DNA of 64,000 nucleotides from Cladobotryum mycophilum (Eukaryota > Ascomycota > Sordariomycetes > Hypocreales > Hypocreaceae): contig CM071590.1 in assembly GCA_036429605.1 (NCBI GenBank), positions 4,030,001 to 4,094,000 on the forward strand, written 5' to 3'. The position numbers were made by a program, and so were the translations under genes. Within the stretch, counting starts at the first letter, position 1. Every line of letters begins with the position of its first letter. Below, piece by piece: positions 11,678 through 21,701 of the stretch. Below the pieces are notes generated by a model that saw only the letters and a list, made by a program, of their open reading frames with translations, made no database searches and was not told where the DNA came from.

Positions 11678-12737
11678 ATGGAGGCTCTCGAAGGGTTAAA
11701 GGTACGAACAAACGAACGAACGAAATGCGCTGGACGATGGGACGATGGAGGACTCCTTCTATTTCTTTTTCTTCTATTCAATGGTTTTATGCTGACGGAT
11801 GATTCATTCTTCTCTCTTGCGATATAGGCTGTTCTAGAGCCCATCATTCTCGATCCGCGATACCATGACATCCTCTCGCTGCTCAAGACGGCGCGCAACG
11901 GTGCTGTCTACGGCACCAAGGTCCGATTTCCACATGCGCTGGTGTGAGTAAAAAAAGTCCCTCTTTCTTGTTCTCAGAAAGCCCAATTACGATTCTTTTG
12001 AAGCTAAATTTAACTGACTTTCATGGGGCAGCATGATCTTTCTCTTCCGAAGCGGAACGTATGTCCAAATAACCCTTCCTTTTTCGCACAACGACGATGC
12101 GCCCCGAAAACAGAATACTGATTAGAAAATCTGGGATATATAGGTTTCGAGAAAAGTGCTCGTTGGTCTTTAGAGCTACGCGGAAGCATGCGACGAATCT
12201 TGCCAAGTTTGCGTCTATATACAAGATTACGATGATGTTGTTGAAGAACTATGGTCCTACACCGGGCAAGGAGGGTATGTCGCTTTCGCCTTGATGGGCA
12301 GCCCCAAATTCTCCCCTTACCAGCGAGGGTATTCAAGAGAGAAAATCTAACATTTTATAGGCCCCTACGACGCCTTCTTCGCAGGTCTCCTCGGCGGCTA
12401 CATCGTCTTCGGCCAGCGCTCCAAGCGCTACGGCAAGATCTCCTCGGTCAACCAGCAAATCGTCATCTACATCTTTGCGCGTGTCGCCCTCGCGCTCGCC
12501 CGCCTGGCCGTCAAGCCCGGCACGGGTTTCAACAAGCTCTCGTCGGAGCCCCTGGCCTCCCAGATCAGCTACTACGCGTGGCCGGCCTTTGCGTCCCTGT
12601 CCTGGGGCATGGTCATGCTGCTGTTCCGCCACCACCCCGAGGACCTGCAGTCGAGCTTGCGGAGCAGCATGACGTACATTTACAAGGACTGCAATAGCTG
12701 GGATTCCCTGCGGACGCTGGTTTGGCACAACAAATAA
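11678..12737 (+). CDS. PXMP4: Peroxisomal membrane protein 4 (PMP24 family)
   Basis: Five exons: 11678-11701, 11828-11943, 12032-12058, 12144-12274 and 12361-12737, all with GT-AG borders and matching phases. The product is 224 aa. Diagnostic strings are RNGAVYGTKVRFPHALVM, followed across two introns by IFLFRSGTFREK, ATRKHATNLAKFASIYK and GYIVFGQ. These are characteristic of PXMP4/PMP24, a small multi-spanning integral protein of the peroxisomal membrane related to the Tim17/22/23 fold. Human PXMP4 is about the same size (212 aa). Its precise biochemical role is unsettled. The 8-codon first exon and the 27-nt third exon are too short for simple ORF calling, but both are needed to keep the family motif continuous. 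Confidence 0.93.
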
Positions 12738-13504
12738 AGGGATGAGGACACACGACCATTTGGGGGGAAGGGGGGACTTTTTATGTATGTTGTACGGGGG
12801 GGGGATATGTTGAACCGTAAAGAGCTTTTAGAGTTGGGTTTTTATTAAAGGGATTTTCGTTGGGCGTTGTACAAAGAATGGCACACGTTTGAAGCAACCC
12901 CCTTCTGGTTGGCTAGGGAAGGGGGAAAGATTATGTTGTTGTTTATGAGGAATACTTTTGGGCATTTACATTGAGATATAGTATTATAAACTGCATGATA
13001 ATGCTGCTTGATTTATCAATGGCTCTGTATTCATCATTTGTCTAGGGGTATGATTCATATGAACTATAACCACGGATCATGTCAGTTGTAATCGTTAATA
13101 TAGACATTGAATACTCTAATTTCAGATAATATCATCACTACCTACCTACCTACCTATGTTAGCTTTATATCAATATCATACTGTGGATAGAATCAATCGA
13201 GGCTAACACGGATCCAAACATTACTGTAGGCACTTCAGATTGTGACTACTCAGCGCCTTCCAGGGTTACAATTTATAGTGGCTTCCGGGGGAGCTACCCC
13301 ACTATAGCTTTCCCTCTCTGCCCCTCCCTGACGATTGGAAGCTTCCGTCCTTGAACCCGCGTTTCCATTCTTCATTAGCAGACCCGACCTCTATCAAGAA
13401 AAAGGTCCCCACCCTTTCCATTTCTTAACCTCTTCCCATAGACAGATATACACACACACACAGAGACACGTACACATACACACATAGATATATACATAGA
13501 TATC
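12738..13504. other. Intergenic, PXMP4 to CSN4
   Basis: The 3' side after PXMP4 has G-rich patches (GGGGGGGG near 12798). An A/T-rich middle (12950-13200) holds CTAC x4 near 13140. The 5' leader of CSN4 ends with CA-rich repeats at 13445-13485 directly before the ATG. No gene seen. Confidence 0.55.
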
Positions 13505-14869
13505 ATGGCGCCGAGCCCCAAAGTCGCCGAAGCCCTCGCCAAGGCAGAATCCGAAACGGGGGACAAGCTCCCCCTCTACGAAGCCCTCCTCTCCGACATC
13601 AAGGACCTCTGGTCGCCGCGGTGCGAGACGGACGACCTCAACGCCATTGTCGACTCCTTCTTCGGCCAGGCCCTCGGCGTCGTGGCCACCCGGTCCATCC
13701 TCACCACATTCCTCGCCACGTTGAAGAGGCTGGCGGACGAGGTCCTGTGGATCGAGGTCGGCAGGCGCACGCTCGGCATCCTCGCCGACCAGTCCTCCTC
13801 CTTCTTCGACGCCGCGGCCACGGTCTGCGAGCTCATCGCCACCGCCCACGAGAACAACGAGGACTTCCTCGACGCCGCAAAGGCCCTCGCCGAGATCCCC
13901 CTCGACTCGTCCCAGCGCAAGGTCGCCGACCCCGAAAAGGCGGAGATATGGATCCGCATTGTCAGGAACTACCTCGAGGTCGGCGACGACATGGCCGCCG
14001 AGACGTACATCAACAAGCTCAAGAACATCATGCACACAATCTCCGACCCGGACCTGAACCTGCACTTTAGGCTCTCGCAGGCGAGGATCCAGGACGCCAA
14101 GAGGGATTTCCTGGCCGCGTCGCAAAAGTACCACGAGATCAGCTTCTCGCCCTCCATTGCCGAGGAGGAGCGCTTGCACACCCTGAGCATGGCCGTCAAA
14201 TGCGCCATCCTGGCTCCCGCGGGTCCTATGAGGAGCCGCTCGCTGGGCAGGCTCTACAAGGACGAGCGGTCCTCTCAGCTGGAAGAGTTTGGCATTCTCG
14301 AGAAGATGTTCCTCGACAGGCTCCTGTCCCCCAAAGAGGTGGAAAAGTTCGCAGAGGGTTTGCAGCCCCACCAGCTGGCCACCACATCAGACGGGTCGAC
14401 AGTCCTCGTCAAGGCCGTGGTGGAGCACAACCTCCTCGGCGTGTCGCGGTTGTACAATAATATTCACTTCCAGGCTCTAGGCTCGCTGCTTGGTTTGGAC
14501 GCCGAAAAGGCCGAGGAGACGACGGCGAGGATGATTGAGCAGGGCCGGCTGGTTGGGCGAATGGATCAGCTCGAGGGAATCGTCTGGTTCGAGGGCGGCG
14601 AAGCATCGGGAGAAAAGGGAAGCGGTCACGCCAAGTTGATTGCCAACAAGGAGATGCGAAGATGGGATGCCAATGTCGAGAGTTTGGCCGAAGAGGTTGA
14701 AAGCGTCACCAATTCATTACAAAAAGAGTTTCCGGTAAGCATCAAAATACCTATTTTCCTTTTCTTTTCTTCTTTTCTCTTTTTTCTTTCTTTCTTTTCA
14801 ACCAAGACTCCAGCCTGCATCATGCTAATAAATAAATAGGACTTTGTGGCCGTCAACCTCCTTGTCTAG
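13505..14869 (+). CDS. CSN4: COP9 signalosome subunit 4
   Basis: Two exons, 13505-14734 and 14840-14869, with a 105-nt intron (GTAAGC...AATAG) in phase 0. The last exon is only 30 nt and ends the protein with DFVAVNLLV. The product is 419 aa, close to the usual CSN4 length of about 400. An all-helical TPR-like repeat region (residues 1-300) is followed by the PCI winged-helix, with the segment NNIHFQALGSLLGL at about 318-331 and RMDQLEGIVWFE around 360. CSN4 is a scaffold subunit of the COP9 signalosome, which removes Nedd8 from cullin-RING ubiquitin ligases; in fungi this affects development, secondary metabolism and DNA damage response. The coding part is distinctly GC-rich, which produces long spurious antisense frames. 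Convergent with the esterase gene, 197 bp apart. Confidence 0.95.
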
Positions 14870-15066
14870 GAAACCCCTTATTCGTATATGACCTGGATGA
14901 TATGAAGACATGATACATGGATCATAACTGGCGTTTTTGGAGTGTACATGGCGTCTGGGAAATAGGATTATTACATATGAACCATGCCCGTAATTCTAAA
15001 ATGACTGACCCTCCGGCGAAAACATCCAAATTCGTGAAAAAACAACAGCAGGCAAAGAGATACAAT

Positions 15067-16091
15067 TCAGTCCAAGTCTTTCTTCCTGACTACCACATAT
15101 CCCTGGTTGATGACTTTTGGATTCCCGGTCTCTTCGTCAAGAAACTTTTCGTCCTCCCGCCTATGAGAGAAACGCCTGCTGGATGATGGCTGAGGAGGGG
15201 GTTCAGTGTTGAGAATATCGATGAAAGCGTCGGCGATGTGGTCGCCCATCCAGTCGTAGCCGCTGGATGATAGATGCAGGCCGTCGTCCCAGTATTTCCG
15301 ACGGTCTTCATCTGAGAGTGAGTGAAAGGGGATTTTGGACTTGAGATCAAAGGCGTGACTTATAAACATGTTAGTACAGTTATCGACAAACGACATGGAG
15401 CACTTTGATGATGAATGAATTATGGATGATGAATGATGGGGCAATGAGGGCAGTGATGTGACGTACAAGTTTTTCTGTTTGTGGCTGATAATGTATTCAT
15501 TGACAGCGTCTCTCCGCTCATTGAGCCAGCCTATTTCAGCGTGGCATTCCGGGATGGTCAGGGCGAGAACCTTGCTGCCTTTTAAGAGGGCGAGATCCCA
15601 GATATCTGTAAGAGCCTGGGATGTTTCCTTGACTGATATCATGGAGCCGAGGTCACTTGAGATTTGAATGTGAGTAATTAGTTTGATACTGTATAAAGAT
15701 GTGGGTATAATGGCAAGGTGATTGAGTGTACTTACTTTGTGCCGCCGAGGATGATCATCCAGTCATATCTACGCCTCTCAACTATAAGAAAAAAGAAAAA
15801 AGCATTAGATATAAAAAAAACATTTCATGAGAATAAACATAAGATTGTGTAGATGTAGGTTCCCATCAACTTACACTCATTGACCAATCTCCTCCGAAAC
15901 GCCGGCCCCGAGACGATATCGCCCGGCACGCCGTTGGTATACACGTCCAGGATCATCTCGGGAAAAGCGGCGGCCAGTCGCCTCTCCAGCGTCTTGGAGT
16001 AAGGGTGCGACGTCAGGCCAAAGTCGCAGAACCCTTGCGTCAGGGAGTCGCCGAAGCAGAGGACGCGGAGGGCCTTTGGCTTGGTCGTCAT
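15067..16091 (-). CDS. IAH1: Isoamyl-acetate-hydrolysing esterase-like SGNH hydrolase
   Basis: Four exons on the minus strand: 16091-15875, 15781-15736, 15655-15467 and 15358-15067. All have GT-AG borders and the total of 744 nt is in frame (247 aa, the usual length of this family). SGNH/GDSL blocks are all present. Block I is CFGDSLTQG with nucleophile Ser16. Block III is LGGTNDLGS, split by the second intron. Block V is DDGLHLSSSGYDWMG with the expected catalytic Asp176 and His179. The family hydrolyses small acetate or short-chain esters; yeast Iah1 acts on isoamyl acetate. No signal peptide is visible, so it is probably cytosolic. The substrate in this fungus cannot be told from sequence. 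The 46-nt second exon is essential for the GGTND block. Confidence 0.93.
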
Positions 16092-16999
16092 TCTTCTCTT
16101 TGTTTGAAGGATAGCGGATGGGAATTGGAGGGGGGATGATGAGGGGCGGTGTAATCAACTTTTATTGATGGGTGGGTTCTTGTGTCCTTCTTTTTCTTTC
16201 TTCTTTTCTCTTCAAGATGTTTGGGGGAGAATCCTTGGGTGATGTTTATTTTTGTTGTATGAGAGGTTGCTTGTTATGAAGCCTGGATGAGATGTTGATG
16301 TAGAAGATAGAGTAACAGTGTAGAGATTAGATAGTAGGGATGGGGGGGATGTTGATGAATGGAGGGATGATTTGGGAAGGAGCACACCTCGGTCAGCAGG
16401 CTGATGTGCTCCCTCGTGGCTAAGCCGTAGTAGTAGTACTCCGTAGTACCTGCCTGCCTATCTTTAGTCCCGCCTTTTACAGGGGGGGCAGCTGTTGCGG
16501 GGGAAGGAGACGCTGGGGCGAACAAAAACAAAATAAAAGAACAACATGTTAGTTTATGCAGATGTACCTGAGGCTGAATGGTGGAGACCTCAACAGGTAC
16601 CGCCCCCCAGTGACTGCGAGCAAATGTACTTTGATGAATGGGCGTTGCGTGTGCATGGGGTACTTTGCTTGGAAGTAGAAGCACTTGTGGTCGTTTGACT
16701 TTGGAAACAAAGCTTCAAGGCCATGCCTTGCCTTTTCACTGGACAACGGCTCGCGTGACATGATCGTGCGATGAATAACAAAGGTATTTCTACCATTTCC
16801 ATTTCAATGGCCCTGTGCTTTTTAATAATTGCATCCATTCCAGTAAGTCTAATGTACAAATTCCCCATAGCAAATTGGACCAATGTCATCCAGCCAAAAA
16901 AACAAAACAAAACACTAAAATCCCCATGCTGGTGGTGGTGGTGATGGTGGTTGTTTTTTTCTTATACAGTCAAAGTCGCAAACCAAACGCCGCCGTCGC
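16092..16999. other. Intergenic, Rad17 3' side to esterase promoter
   Basis: Promoter side of the esterase gene (reading leftward) and 3' trailer of Rad17. It holds one GTACTCCGTA (16436-16445) flanked by further TAGTAGTA and GTACC. No gene: the open frames here have no recognisable composition. Confidence 0.55.
16436..16445 (+). repeat. GTACTCCGTA motif, copy 3
   Basis: Perfect copy, embedded in TAGTAGTACTCCGTAGTACC. Confidence 0.7.
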
Positions 17000-19591
17000 C
17001 TAGTCCTCAATATCATCATCGCTCAAAACCAGTTTCTGCGCCAACATGCCCGTAACTGCGCCAGCCTTTATCCCAGCCCGCTTCTTCTTATTCGGACTCG
17101 CCTCTTCTGACGGCTTGTCCGTGGCCCATGTCTCCCCTGATACACCATCCTCTTCTGCACCAGACTCGTCGTCGTCAGGGGAGACGGACACCCCTTGAAA
17201 TGATACAATCCTTTCCAAATCGCGCAGTCGCATAGTCGTCGCCTTGCGACCGCGAGCAATATGTGTCATATACGGGAGTCGATCTAGAAGCATTTCCCGG
17301 CGCGCAGCATTACCAAGAGAGGCCAGGCCGGAGCTGGCCTGTGACTCATCGTGGGAAGTAGTGTCCTTGTGTACCGGAACGCTGCCTAGTCGTTGCCTCT
17401 GTGTCAAGGAAGAATCCGCCGATGCGTCATTGCGGCGAAATAAGTTGGCACCTTCGGTAAGATTCTTCATAGGAAGCTCATCCTCGCCCTTGAGGAGTTT
17501 CGTCGACCAAACGTCAACCAGCCCCTCAATCTCCTCCTTGGCTCTCCAGAGCTTGAGACTAGTTGGATAAAACATCTTGAATGCATCGCTGCCCTTCTGC
17601 ATAGTCCAAGTTTTCCGTTTAACCGGGTTAGGGAGCGAGAATAGCATACCGCGTACCGCAACTTGAAAGGCCATTTCATCTTGCCGAAGCAGCTGGCTCC
17701 CCGAATCCCAGCCATTCCCGCCAAAGTTGCCTCTGCCACCAAAGAAAATATCTCGAGATGGGCACAAAAGATCACTTTGTGATAGGTACTCAATGCACTC
17801 GTTGACATAGTCCATGGGCGTTGACAGATCCATCGGATCAGTACCTTCGCAAGATAAAACGTAGTTTTCGTGTAGAGCCGAGATGAAGGTATGAGTATCA
17901 GTGCCAGTTTCGTCAATGAGTGCATCGACAGAGACTTGAGATCGTTTCGGCCGTGAAAAGTGTGAAGAGTAAGGCGGCAGCTTTTCTGCGGCATCGCCCG
18001 ATGCCACATCGTCTCGTTTATTATACACCACCTTGCCGACTGCATGAAATATACCCAGACTTGACTCTCTCTGGGATATCAACTCCAGACTCTCTTCCTC
18101 TCCACGCGTGAGGCCAATACCATCCTTTACTGCCCTTTTCGGCTTGGAAAAGGTCACCTTTGCTCCCCAGTCTCCATCCGAGTCACCTTTTAGACAAAGA
18201 AATTCGAGTGAAGAAATGGCACTGCGAATGTCTCCAATCTCTCCGAGTCTCTTAAGGACTAAAGGTCCTGGTGTCTTTCTCCGGCCCGACTTCCGTGATT
18301 CTTTCTGTACCACAACTTCCAAAGCCTTTGCTAGTAATGTAGGGGCAATAGCGTTGAATTCAATCAGTCCTACGCCGGGATGGCCAAGAATCTCGGGTCC
18401 GAGCAATCGATGTGCTGTCAAGCTGTCTGCCGAAGCCGAAGTCGTGGTCAATAGGGTCTCAGATATTACTATGACGACGGGTGATATCAGTTCGGTAGGC
18501 TGATGCTGCCTGAACATGGATAAAGAGGGAGTGTGCGATGCGAGGTATTGTAGAATAGATCGTCGAAAAGAGACCAAGGCAGTAGAGGCCCGAGAAAAGG
18601 TATTCGGGAATTCCTCGACGAGAATGATTTTCTTGGAATTATTTTGGCTCATCCCATTGGAGCTGACGGGCGTTGCTGAAGGCGTGGGACTTTCTATGTC
18701 GAGGGCGCCGAACTTGTGTCCTCGGCCAAGAAACTCTTCAAACTGAGCCGACGCCGAGACGAACCCTGTCGCTTTGTTGCCAGCTGGATTTCTCCATTCC
18801 AGAAGCTCGCAATTCATATCGTTTGCAAGAAGGCGCACTGTTGTCGTTTTGCCAGAGCCGGCTGCTCCTTTCAAGATCAACAATCGCTGTCGCAATCGTC
18901 CTCTCATGACATCCTCCAACCATCTTCTGACATCGGCAACCTTCTTCTTGTGCACTGCAAGTTCCTCGAGGTTTCGCGGGCCAAACCGCTCCGACCATGG
19001 TCGCAAATCCTCATTCACTGTCTCAACAACAGTGGGTCGTGGTGGCTTTAGAAACCGTTGGCTTGTGGTAAACGTTCCCATCAGTGTGGGTTGGGAACCC
19101 GTTCCTTTTAATCGCTTTCTCGCATGTTGGCTGACTACGCTCGAAGAGCTGGCTTTGACGTCTGATATTTCGTCGTCTTCAGATATAGGATCGCTGATCG
19201 GATCATCGAACGTGACACTCTTTTTGTCATTGCTGGAGCTTGATCTTGTTGTCCGCTGAGCTTGCTTGGAGAAAAGAGTCCTCAGATCAGCAGATTTCCC
19301 TTTCTCGTCCCCTTTGCCGGAGTCCTTTGCTTTCTTCGGGCTCGAATTGGTGCTGTTGCGTGAGGTCTGCGTTCTGCGTGTCGGTCGAAGAGGGCTGCCG
19401 TTTTTGGACGATTGGGCAACAGAAGATCTTGTTTTGACGGGACTAGGTGACGCGGATGGAGCACGGGTCGTAGATGGAGAGCTCGGAGAAGAAAGGAGAA
19501 AATTGGCTAAAGTATTAGTCTTAGGTTGTTCATCTTCATCTTCAGACGCCTCAACGGTGTTCCGCCGGCGGCGCTTCGCGGACGGTGCCAT
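17000..19591 (-). CDS. RAD17: Checkpoint clamp loader subunit Rad17 / Rad24
   Basis: Single exon of 863 aa, starting at the ATG whose complement is 19589-19591; the codon before it is TTG and not needed. A Ser/Arg/Lys-rich N terminus (KRRRRNTVEASEDEDE) is followed by the conserved WSERFGPRNLEELAVHKKKV. Then come the Walker A motif GAAGSGKTT (Gly242-Thr250), and a Walker B-like segment IILVEEFPNTF. This is the AAA+ Rad17 of the Rad17-RFC2-5 complex, which loads the 9-1-1 clamp at damaged DNA in the nucleus to activate ATR signalling. The acidic C terminus (ENAAR... DDDIED) resembles the conserved acidic tail of the family. Tandem with the questin-oxidase-like gene, separated by 350 bp holding a perfect CRE. 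Confidence 0.93.
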   Translation of the reverse strand: MAPSAKRRRRNTVEASEDEDEQPKTNTLANFLLSSPSSPSTTRAPSASPSPVKTRSSVAQSSKNGSPLRPTRRTQTSRNSTNSSPKKAKDSGKGDEKGKSADLRTLFSKQAQRTTRSSSSNDKKSVTFDDPISDPISEDDEISDVKASSSSVVSQHARKRLKGTGSQPTLMGTFTTSQRFLKPPRPTVVETVNEDLRPWSERFGPRNLEELAVHKKKVADVRRWLEDVMRGRLRQRLLILKGAAGSGKTTTVRLLANDMNCELLEWRNPAGNKATGFVSASAQFEEFLGRGHKFGALDIESPTPSATPVSSNGMSQNNSKKIILVEEFPNTFSRASTALVSFRRSILQYLASHTPSLSMFRQHQPTELISPVVIVISETLLTTTSASADSLTAHRLLGPEILGHPGVGLIEFNAIAPTLLAKALEVVVQKESRKSGRRKTPGPLVLKRLGEIGDIRSAISSLEFLCLKGDSDGDWGAKVTFSKPKRAVKDGIGLTRGEEESLELISQRESSLGIFHAVGKVVYNKRDDVASGDAAEKLPPYSSHFSRPKRSQVSVDALIDETGTDTHTFISALHENYVLSCEGTDPMDLSTPMDYVNECIEYLSQSDLLCPSRDIFFGGRGNFGGNGWDSGSQLLRQDEMAFQVAVRGMLFSLPNPVKRKTWTMQKGSDAFKMFYPTSLKLWRAKEEIEGLVDVWSTKLLKGEDELPMKNLTEGANLFRRNDASADSSLTQRQRLGSVPVHKDTTSHDESQASSGLASLGNAARREMLLDRLPYMTHIARGRKATTMRLRDLERIVSFQGVSVSPDDDESGAEEDGVSGETWATDKPSEEASPNKKKRAGIKAGAVTGMLAQKLVLSDDDIED

Positions 19592-19941
19592 CAACGCGAC
19601 TAAAGCATCTGCGCAGTTGGATGGCCATGCGGGCTGACCAAGGGATGGTTTAAAAAGGATGATTGGGCGAGAATAGCCAGCTCCTCTCTTTAATAATGTT
19701 ATTGAAGATAACCGCTATGATGATGGTAGCCTTGCGCTGTTGACGTTAGGGACCCACCACATACAGTATAAAAGCTTAGCTGACGTCAATTTACACTGTG
19801 CAATTTGATACGAACTTATACGACTACTATATAGATACTCAAGATAGCTTCTGCCAGTAATTGCGATTTTTTCTTCAAACATTATCTCGAATCGCTGGTA
19901 TCAATGTTTTTTGACGATTCAATGCAGTCAACATCGCCCTT
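19592..19941. other. Rad17 promoter / DUF4243 3' spacer
   Basis: 350 bp between two minus-strand genes. It must hold both the 3' end of the DUF4243 gene and the RAD17 promoter. The only distinctive sites are the palindrome TGACGTCA and a half site TGACGT at 19741. Confidence 0.5.
19781..19788. promoter_or_regulatory. CRE-like palindrome TGACGTCA upstream of RAD17
   Basis: A perfect 8-bp ATF/CREB consensus lies 190 bp upstream of the RAD17 start codon, with a TGACGT half site 40 bp further in. Fungal bZIP factors of the Atf1/CREB type bind this sequence. Regulation is inferred only from the motif. Confidence 0.4.
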
Positions 19942-21276
19942 TTAGAAATCCCATCCTTGAAAATTGTCCACAAACGTGACGGCAGACCGGAGATACTGTT
20001 CGTCAGCATCACCCCATGTCCGCGCAGCATCTCTCATGGCTCTGATTGCTACGTGAACGTTAGTATTGTGTCCCTCAGATAGCTTCCAAAAACTGTACCT
20101 TTGACAAAGTGAGCATCCTTTGACCATTGCGAATTCAAAGCTTTGTCCTCCACATATTTCCAGTTCCTTCCCTTTAGATCTTTGTCAACGTTGTCAAGAT
20201 TGGGTAATGGGCGTCCCTTGAAGAGGAAGATTGTCAAAACAAGGAGCCACCATTCCCGAACGAGCGTTATATGATGATGGTGTGGAACGAACGATAGGAG
20301 AACTCGGATAGCATGGCTAGTGGTTAACAAGTGGACGATGAAGAAGTTATATGAGTGAGTTCCGGGCTGAATGGTGGAAACCAGCAACGCAACGGCAGCT
20401 TCTTGGGACAGTTCGAATTGTTTCTTAGGGTCATCAAGGCTCCATGCATTCCAATATTCCAAGATCAGGTTCTCGTGATCCTTGAACAGATTCTCCAGAT
20501 TGTCAAATTGTAAGTCTTTAGGGAGATTATGAAATCTCTCATCATTCGAGATTTTAGTCAGTAGATCTAGCGGCGAAGCTGATAGTATTGAAGATGGTTT
20601 TGTGTAAGAGCTGTCATCGAGATACTTGTGGAGGAAGTCGTGTTGGGAGCAAGCAAGTCCCAGGGCCTCCATGGCAACCTCTTTGCAGTCCATCTCATAG
20701 GCGTAAGCCAGGTGGATGAGTGGGTGACCAACTGGGCAATTGTTAGCATGAAACGTGAATCTATCTGCCTGGGAGGAGGAGACCCATACGTCCGCCTATT
20801 AAGCCATGGAAGAGCGGGCGCTTGCCACCAAATAGATAGTGATGCAACTCATGTTTCCAGTCATATGTATACTTGATTGCGAGCTTGTCTTCAAAGAAGT
20901 CAACAAACGCCCTTTGATACCGCCTATCTCCCAGGAAATCTCTCCAATCCTCATCAATCACCTCGGCTGGAGATGGCACCCAAGCCTCCAGGTCTTGGAT
21001 CTCGGAATTGTAGATATCATGAAGCTGGTTTTCAGTTGCGCCAAGAAGATAAGCTGAGCACAAGATATGGACGTTGTGATTATCAAACTGGAGGTTGTTG
21101 TATATGATGGAATAGTTGACGTGGTTTGCCTTTAAGAGGTGTTTGAGACAACGAGCCCGTCTGTCTGGGTTAGTTTCGATGGTGTGAATCTCGACTGAGG
21201 GCAAGTCGATGCCTCGTCCATGCGGGCCACTGACGAGCTTGTTACCTCCCGCCAGATATGAAAGAATGGCTGACAT
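19942..21276 (-). CDS. Questin-oxidase-like protein (DUF4243 / AflY-HypA-like)
   Basis: Three exons: 21276-20790, 20731-20099 and 20048-19942, in phase, 408 aa from the ATG at 21276. Family signatures are HVNYSIIYNNLQFDNHNVH near the N terminus, FFEDKL...YDWKHELHHYLFGG, GLGHPLIHLAYAYEM formed across the first intron, and the C-terminal AVTFVDNFQGWDF. Members include AflY and GedK, which catalyse Baeyer-Villiger-type or ring-cleavage oxidations in anthraquinone pathways, but many fungal homologs lie outside clusters. No polyketide synthase is nearby, so the role is open. The 5' end is uncertain. An acceptor (ATATTTCAG) sits just upstream of the ATG, and an open stretch ending SQQYNIAHSY before a GTAAGT donor could be a further coding exon, but no ATG was found for it. 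Confidence 0.85.
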
Positions 21277-21701
21277 TTTGCCGGGACTCTGAAATATCAA
21301 CCGAAAAGTTCCTGATTTTCAGCGATGAGTTCAATGATAATGATACTTACGTATGAATGGGCAATGTTGTATTGTTGGGATTGTGAGACCCCATCGAGTC
21401 GACAAGATAGTGGGGTCGGTGGGGTGACGTCTTCAGAAGCTCAGGCGCTGAAGCCACCCAAGAGGCGAACTCTCCGGTTCAACTCCGCTGCATTCCATTA
21501 ACGCGTCGCGTTACGGAGTACAAGTACTGCACAGTTCAGTAAGCTCGCCCAACAAATGCTAGTCACAGTGACCCGCTACTTCAAATCTTCCTACATCTGC
21601 TGTCAAGCTTCATCCCTTCACTCATCTGACCGAACTTGAACACAGCTCAGTCGCAGACGACACTGAGACCACAACAATTCACCTGGTCGTCGTCCGTTGC
21701 C
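21277..21701. other. Divergent promoter between DUF4243 and UBE3D-like genes
   Basis: 425 bp shared by two genes read outward. It holds an MCB-type ACGCGT (21501-21506) and, 6 bp away, an inverted copy of GTACTCCGTA (21512-21521), followed by AAGTACTGC. There is possible 5' exon sequence of the DUF4243 gene between 21342 and 21440. Confidence 0.5.
21512..21521 (-). repeat. GTACTCCGTA motif, copy 4 (inverted)
   Basis: Reads TACGGAGTAC on the plus strand; sits in the divergent promoter next to ACGCGT. Confidence 0.7.

Noticed and set aside
13394..14371. 325-codon open frame antisense to CSN4
   Set aside because: A by-product of GC-rich codon use in CSN4; composition is Gly/Glu/Val-biased and no family is recognisable.
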